DNA from: JBFGFG01 sp041627475
GTDB taxonomy: Bacteria; Actinomycetota; Nitriliruptoria; Nitriliruptorales; Nitriliruptoraceae
Direction of reading: 5' to 3'
DNA length: 6,734 bases
Assembly: GCA_041627475.1 (NCBI GenBank)
Contig: JBFKQZ010000178.1
Span: 1-6,734, forward strand
The translations under genes were made by a program, and so were the position numbers. The notes under the pieces were generated by a model. That model made no database searches. It saw only the letters and a program-made list of their open reading frames with translations, and had not been told where the DNA came from. Positions 4,462-6,734 of this stretch are shown here, one piece after another. How positions within the stretch are numbered: the stretch's first letter is position 1; each line of letters begins with the position of its first letter.

Positions 4462-6331
4462 CCAGCTCACCGACGCGGCGGGCCAGGGCCGTGAAGGCCG
4501 CCAGCGCGACCGCGAAGGCCGCCAGCATCAGCAGCTGCAGGGTCGTCGTCGACAGCCCGCTGCCGGCGTCGTCGGCGGCACCGAGCCCGACGGCTCCGCC
4601 TCCATCGTCGGCGAGCGCGAGGACCCGCACCTCACCGGTCATGCCCGGGTGCAGGATGCAGCTGTAGGTGATCGTCCCGGGTTCGTCGAAGGTGGCCGCG
4701 AACCGTGCGCCAGGGGCGAGGATGCCGCTGTCGAACGCGCCGTCGTCGGCCGTGACCGTGTGCGCGGCCGCACCGTCGTTGGTCCAGACGACCTCCTCCC
4801 CCACCGTGACCTCGAGGACGGCGGGCTCGAAGGCGTTGTCGACCATCGACACGGCCGCGGCGTCGGCCGCCGGGCCTTCGTCGGCTCCGGCAGCCTCGTC
4901 ACGGCCGGCGGCAGCGTCCGCGGGCAAAGGCTCCGGTGCCGGGACCGCACCGGCCGCGTCGGCCACCCGGATGGTGGCGACCATCTGCGGGTGCAACGTG
5001 CACCAGTAGGCGAACGTCCCCGGTTCGTCGAAGGTGTGCTCGGCCACGCCACCCGGGCGGAGCAGCCCGCTGTCGTAGGAGCCGTCGCGGGCCGTCGCGG
5101 TGTGCAGCGCCGCGCCGTCGTTGCGGAACCGCACGGTGTCACCGACGCGCAGGTCGATGGTCGCCGGCGAGAACACGAAGTCGTCCAGCGATACCAGGAC
5201 GGTCCCGGGTGCCGGTGGGGGCGTCGGGGGCGCTGCCGTGCTGCCGGCCGTCGCACCGCCGGCCGTTGCGGTGCCCGTGGAGCTCCCACCGCTCGTGCCG
5301 CCACCGCTGGCGGCCGTCACGACGACCCGCCCGACCATCTCCGGGTGCAGCAGGCAGAGGTAGGAGAACGTGCCGGTCCGGTCGAACCGCCGCTCGTAGG
5401 AGCCGCCGGGCGACACCAGGTCCGAGTCGAAGCTGCCGTCGTCGGCCGTCGCCGTGTGCAGTGCACGGCCGGTGTTGGTGAACACCACCGTCGACCCGAC
5501 CGGGACCTCGACCGCCGCCGGCGCGAAGGCGAAGTCCTGCATCTCGATCGTGCGACGCACGGGCGCGGCCGCGGCGCCGTCACCACCGGGCGCCGAGGGC
5601 GACGTCGTGTCGCCGGGCGCCGGCGCAGGCGCAGGAGCAGGAGCCGGGGCGGGTGCTGGCGGCGGCGCGGTGCCGCCGGGGTCGGCCACGGCGATGGTCC
5701 CGACCATGTCCGGGTGGAGCAGGCACAGGTACGAGAACGTGCCTGCCCGCGTGAAGGTCCGGCTGAAGTCCTGGCCAGCGGCGAGGATCCGGCTGTCGAA
5801 GCTGCCGTCGTCGGCGGTCGCAGTGTGGTCGCGGTCGTCGTCGTTGAGGAACCGGACGGTGTCGCCGGTCGTGATCTCCAGCCGGGCCGGGGTGAAGCGA
5901 CGGTCCCGCATCGAGACCTGGTGCGTCGTCGGGCCGGTCGGCTCGTCGGGCGCGGGGTCCGGGTCGGGCGTGCCGGAGGCAGCCACGACCACCGTGCCGT
6001 GGTACGCGGTGTCGTCGCGGTCACGGTCGTCGACGTAGCTGGTCGTGCCCTCGGTCGTGAACGTGTGGCTGAACCGGGCGCCCGGGTCGAGGTTGCCGCT
6101 GTCGAACTCGGCCGGACCGGCGGTGGCGCGCATGCGGTGACGCTCGGTGTCGGCGTTCACCCAGGTCACGGTGGTGCCGGGCGCGACCGTGATCTCGGCG
6201 GGGTTCAGGGCCGACCCGATGCGCACCTCGACGGTCGTCGCCGCCCGCGCCACGGGCGGCAGCAGCACCAGTGCGAGCAGACCGGCCAGCAGCGCACGTG
6301 CGATGCGGACGGGGGCGGGAAGGGCGGACAT
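4442..6331 (-). CDS. Secreted, membrane-anchored protein with five cupredoxin domains
   Basis: 629 residues. A signal peptide (1-30, hydrophobic LLAGLLALVLLPPVARA) is followed by five plastocyanin/azurin-like domains at ~32-117, 138-216, 260-338, 378-456 and 493-570. A C-terminal membrane helix (~596-617, LQLLMLAAFAVALAAFTALA) and a short basic tail end the protein. Domains 2-5 each keep the type 1 copper ligands His...Cys-x2-His-x2-Met: H169/C203/H206/M209, H292/C326/H329/M332, H410/C444/H447/M450, H524/C558/H561/M564. Domain 1 keeps H65 but has Asp where Cys belongs. Linkers differ: Pro-Ala repeat, Gly/Ser/Thr-rich, and Ala/acidic. The expected place is the outer face of the membrane, with four copper atoms per chain for electron transfer, copper binding or storage. 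The ATG at 6331 has GGAG 6 nt upstream (CTCC at 6338-6341 on the + strand); a GTG at 6352 is a weaker choice. Most single cupredoxins are ~100-150 residues, so a five-domain chain is unusual. Confidence 0.9.
   Translation of the reverse strand: MSALPAPVRIARALLAGLLALVLLPPVARAATTVEVRIGSALNPAEITVAPGTTVTWVNADTERHRMRATAGPAEFDSGNLDPGARFSHTFTTEGTTSYVDDRDRDDTAYHGTVVVAASGTPDPDPAPDEPTGPTTHQVSMRDRRFTPARLEITTGDTVRFLNDDDRDHTATADDGSFDSRILAAGQDFSRTFTRAGTFSYLCLLHPDMVGTIAVADPGGTAPPPAPAPAPAPAPAPAPGDTTSPSAPGGDGAAAAPVRRTIEMQDFAFAPAAVEVPVGSTVVFTNTGRALHTATADDGSFDSDLVSPGGSYERRFDRTGTFSYLCLLHPEMVGRVVVTAASGGGTSGGSSTGTATAGGATAGSTAAPPTPPPAPGTVLVSLDDFVFSPATIDLRVGDTVRFRNDGAALHTATARDGSYDSGLLRPGGVAEHTFDEPGTFAYWCTLHPQMVATIRVADAAGAVPAPEPLPADAAAGRDEAAGADEGPAADAAAVSMVDNAFEPAVLEVTVGEEVVWTNDGAAAHTVTADDGAFDSGILAPGARFAATFDEPGTITYSCILHPGMTGEVRVLALADDGGGAVGLGAADDAGSGLSTTTLQLLMLAAFAVALAAFTALARRVGELDREHAR
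4622..6238 (-). repeat. Five tandem cupredoxin domain repeats
   Basis: Domain DNA segments (minus strand): 6238-5981, 5920-5684, 5554-5318, 5200-4964 and 4855-4622. Copies 2-5 repeat H-T-x-T-A-x-D-G-x-(F/Y)-D-S at the first ligand and C-x-L-H-P-x-M at the last. Each of these is ~79 residues, and successive domain starts are 345-366 nt apart, which points to tandem duplication with divergent linkers. Confidence 0.85.
5615..5659 (-). repeat. Pro-Ala low-complexity linker repeat
   Basis: Encodes seven and a half Pro-Ala units (residues 225-239) between cupredoxin domains 2 and 3. Such stretches act as stiff, extended spacers. The GC-rich short-unit DNA is prone to length change. Confidence 0.75.
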
Positions 6332-6355
6332 GTGTGGCTCCGTACCGGTCACCAG

Positions 6356-6361
6356 ACCCTA
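6356..6361 (-). promoter_or_regulatory. Candidate -10 element for the cupredoxin gene
   Basis: Read on the minus strand, TAGGGT within GTTCGTAGGGTC (6355-6366) fits TANNNT, giving a leader of ~18 nt before the ATG at 6331. The 12-mer matches 11 of 12 bases of GTTCGTAGCGTC at 1118-1129. No clear -35. The ECF twin-promoter blocks found at 3910-4033 are absent here. Confidence 0.28.
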
Positions 6362-6387
6362 CGAACTGGGCGGGTCGGTGGCCGGTT

Positions 6388-6405
6388 CGTGAAGACACTC
6401 TCACG
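6388..6405 (-). terminator. Weak hairpin after recB
   Basis: CGTGA (6388-6392) and TCACG (6401-6405) form a 5-bp stem with an 8-nt loop just past the recB stop. It is short and lacks a T-run. It may terminate recB, or transcription may read through into the cupredoxin gene 80 nt downstream. Confidence 0.25.
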
Positions 6406-6411
6406 AGGCCT

Positions 6412-6734
6412 TCACCCGCGGAGGACGGCGTCCAGGTCCTCGACGAGCTCGCGGGTCGGGCGGCCCGTCGCGATGCCGTGCGGCAGGTCCCCGGCGCGAC
6501 GCACCGACTCGCCAGTCATGCCGCGCAGGAACAGGTAGGCCCAGCCGCCGACGTGGGTGTCGTAGTCGTAGGCCGGACCGAGCCGCGCCTGCAGGTAGCG
6601 GTGCAGCGCCACCACGTACAGGTGGGCCTGGAGCAGGTAGTCACCCTGGAGCATGGCGGCCATCACGCGCTCGGGCGTGGTGTGCGCCTCGGTCTCGCAC
6701 CAGCGCCCCTCATCGTCCTCGCCGGTCGGCTCCA
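6412..6734 (-). CDS. recB: Exodeoxyribonuclease V beta subunit (RecB), C-terminal end
   Basis: The 106 visible residues run in from the right edge without a stop, so this is the 3' end of a large gene. MAAMLQGDYLLQAHLYVVAL and HRYLQARLG are followed by YDYDTHVGGWAYLFLRGM, the conserved end of the RecB nuclease domain (E. coli has a matching LQYQLYTLALHRYL ... FGGVIYLFLRG). The Gln and Tyr of the QxxxY-type nuclease motif are present; the DxK part of the active site lies just off the edge. RecB is the 3'-5' helicase and nuclease subunit of RecBCD, acting on double-strand breaks in the cytoplasm. The tail GIATGRPTRELVEDLDAVLRG is typical of the RecB C-terminus. In many genomes recD follows recB directly; here the next gene encodes a cupredoxin chain, so recD must lie elsewhere or be absent. 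Confidence 0.88.
   Translation of the reverse strand, partial: EPTGEDDEGRWCETEAHTTPERVMAAMLQGDYLLQAHLYVVALHRYLQARLGPAYDYDTHVGGWAYLFLRGMTGESVRRAGDLPHGIATGRPTRELVEDLDAVLRG

Noticed and set aside
5615..5659. Short GC repeat as CRISPR or mobile-element end
   Set aside because: It is an in-frame Pro-Ala linker between two folded domains, with no spacer structure.
6332..6352. GTG at 6352 as start of the cupredoxin protein
   Set aside because: The ATG at 6331 has a well-placed GGAG and puts the basic end of the signal peptide at the N-terminus.
4334..6538. Very long + strand open frame (734 codons) opposite the cupredoxin gene
   Set aside because: Its translation is Arg/Gly-rich with no domain, no ribosome binding site fits, and the opposite strand has a clear five-domain protein. 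It is a GC-bias shadow.

Overview
The window is very G+C-rich, with a strong G/C bias at third codon positions, Shine-Dalgarno-led ATG/GTG starts and tight gene packing. Together with a LuxR/TPR regulator, DUF4242 proteins and an ECF sigma factor, this suggests a high-GC member of the Actinomycetota. A deep-branching class such as Nitriliruptoria is possible, but the sequence does not settle it. No RNA genes, insertion sequences or CRISPR arrays were seen.

Left part (1-2151, + strand). The 3' part of a large TPR/LuxR-type transcriptional regulator enters from the left edge. It is followed by two small DUF4242 (SCO4226-like) genes. An 8-bp perfect dyad just upstream of the first one could be the regulator's operator. 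A strong 15-bp hairpin ends this group. Next comes a 99-residue thioredoxin-fold protein of the YFDGCPSW type, which keeps only one cysteine of the usual CxxC.

Middle part (2169-4413), the most unusual region. On the minus strand, a four-helix MerC-like membrane protein overlaps by 4 nt (ATGA) the start of an ECF sigma factor. The sigma factor carries its own C-terminal four-helix MerC-like domain. The two membrane modules align without gaps over 70 residues (about 32 identities by hand count) and share CxxC-xx-PFMWP, a lone His, ARRHGD and HTxLH. A gene for a small secreted His-rich protein (HHEHH after the signal peptide) is transcribed divergently. Both sides of the divergent spacer carry the same ECF-like promoter pattern, TGTGACG(C/T)CTCG ... 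GCGAAGTCCC, with identical spacing. This suggests the sigma factor drives its own operon and the secreted protein.

Right part (4442-6734, minus strand). A 629-residue secreted, membrane-anchored chain of five cupredoxin domains converges on the secreted-protein gene across a shared hairpin. Four domains keep the complete H...CxxHxxM type 1 copper site; the first has lost it. Upstream on the same strand is the C-terminal end of RecB (exodeoxyribonuclease V beta), running off the right edge.

Working hypothesis: 2169-6331 is a metal (possibly copper or mercury) sensing and handling locus. A membrane-tethered sigma factor with an intramembrane Cys/His site would respond to metal or redox state at the membrane and switch on a secreted His-rich protein and its own operon. 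The surface cupredoxin chain lies next to it but shows no copy of the twin promoter. Fold and family calls rest on visible motifs; the metal role and the regulatory wiring are inference.
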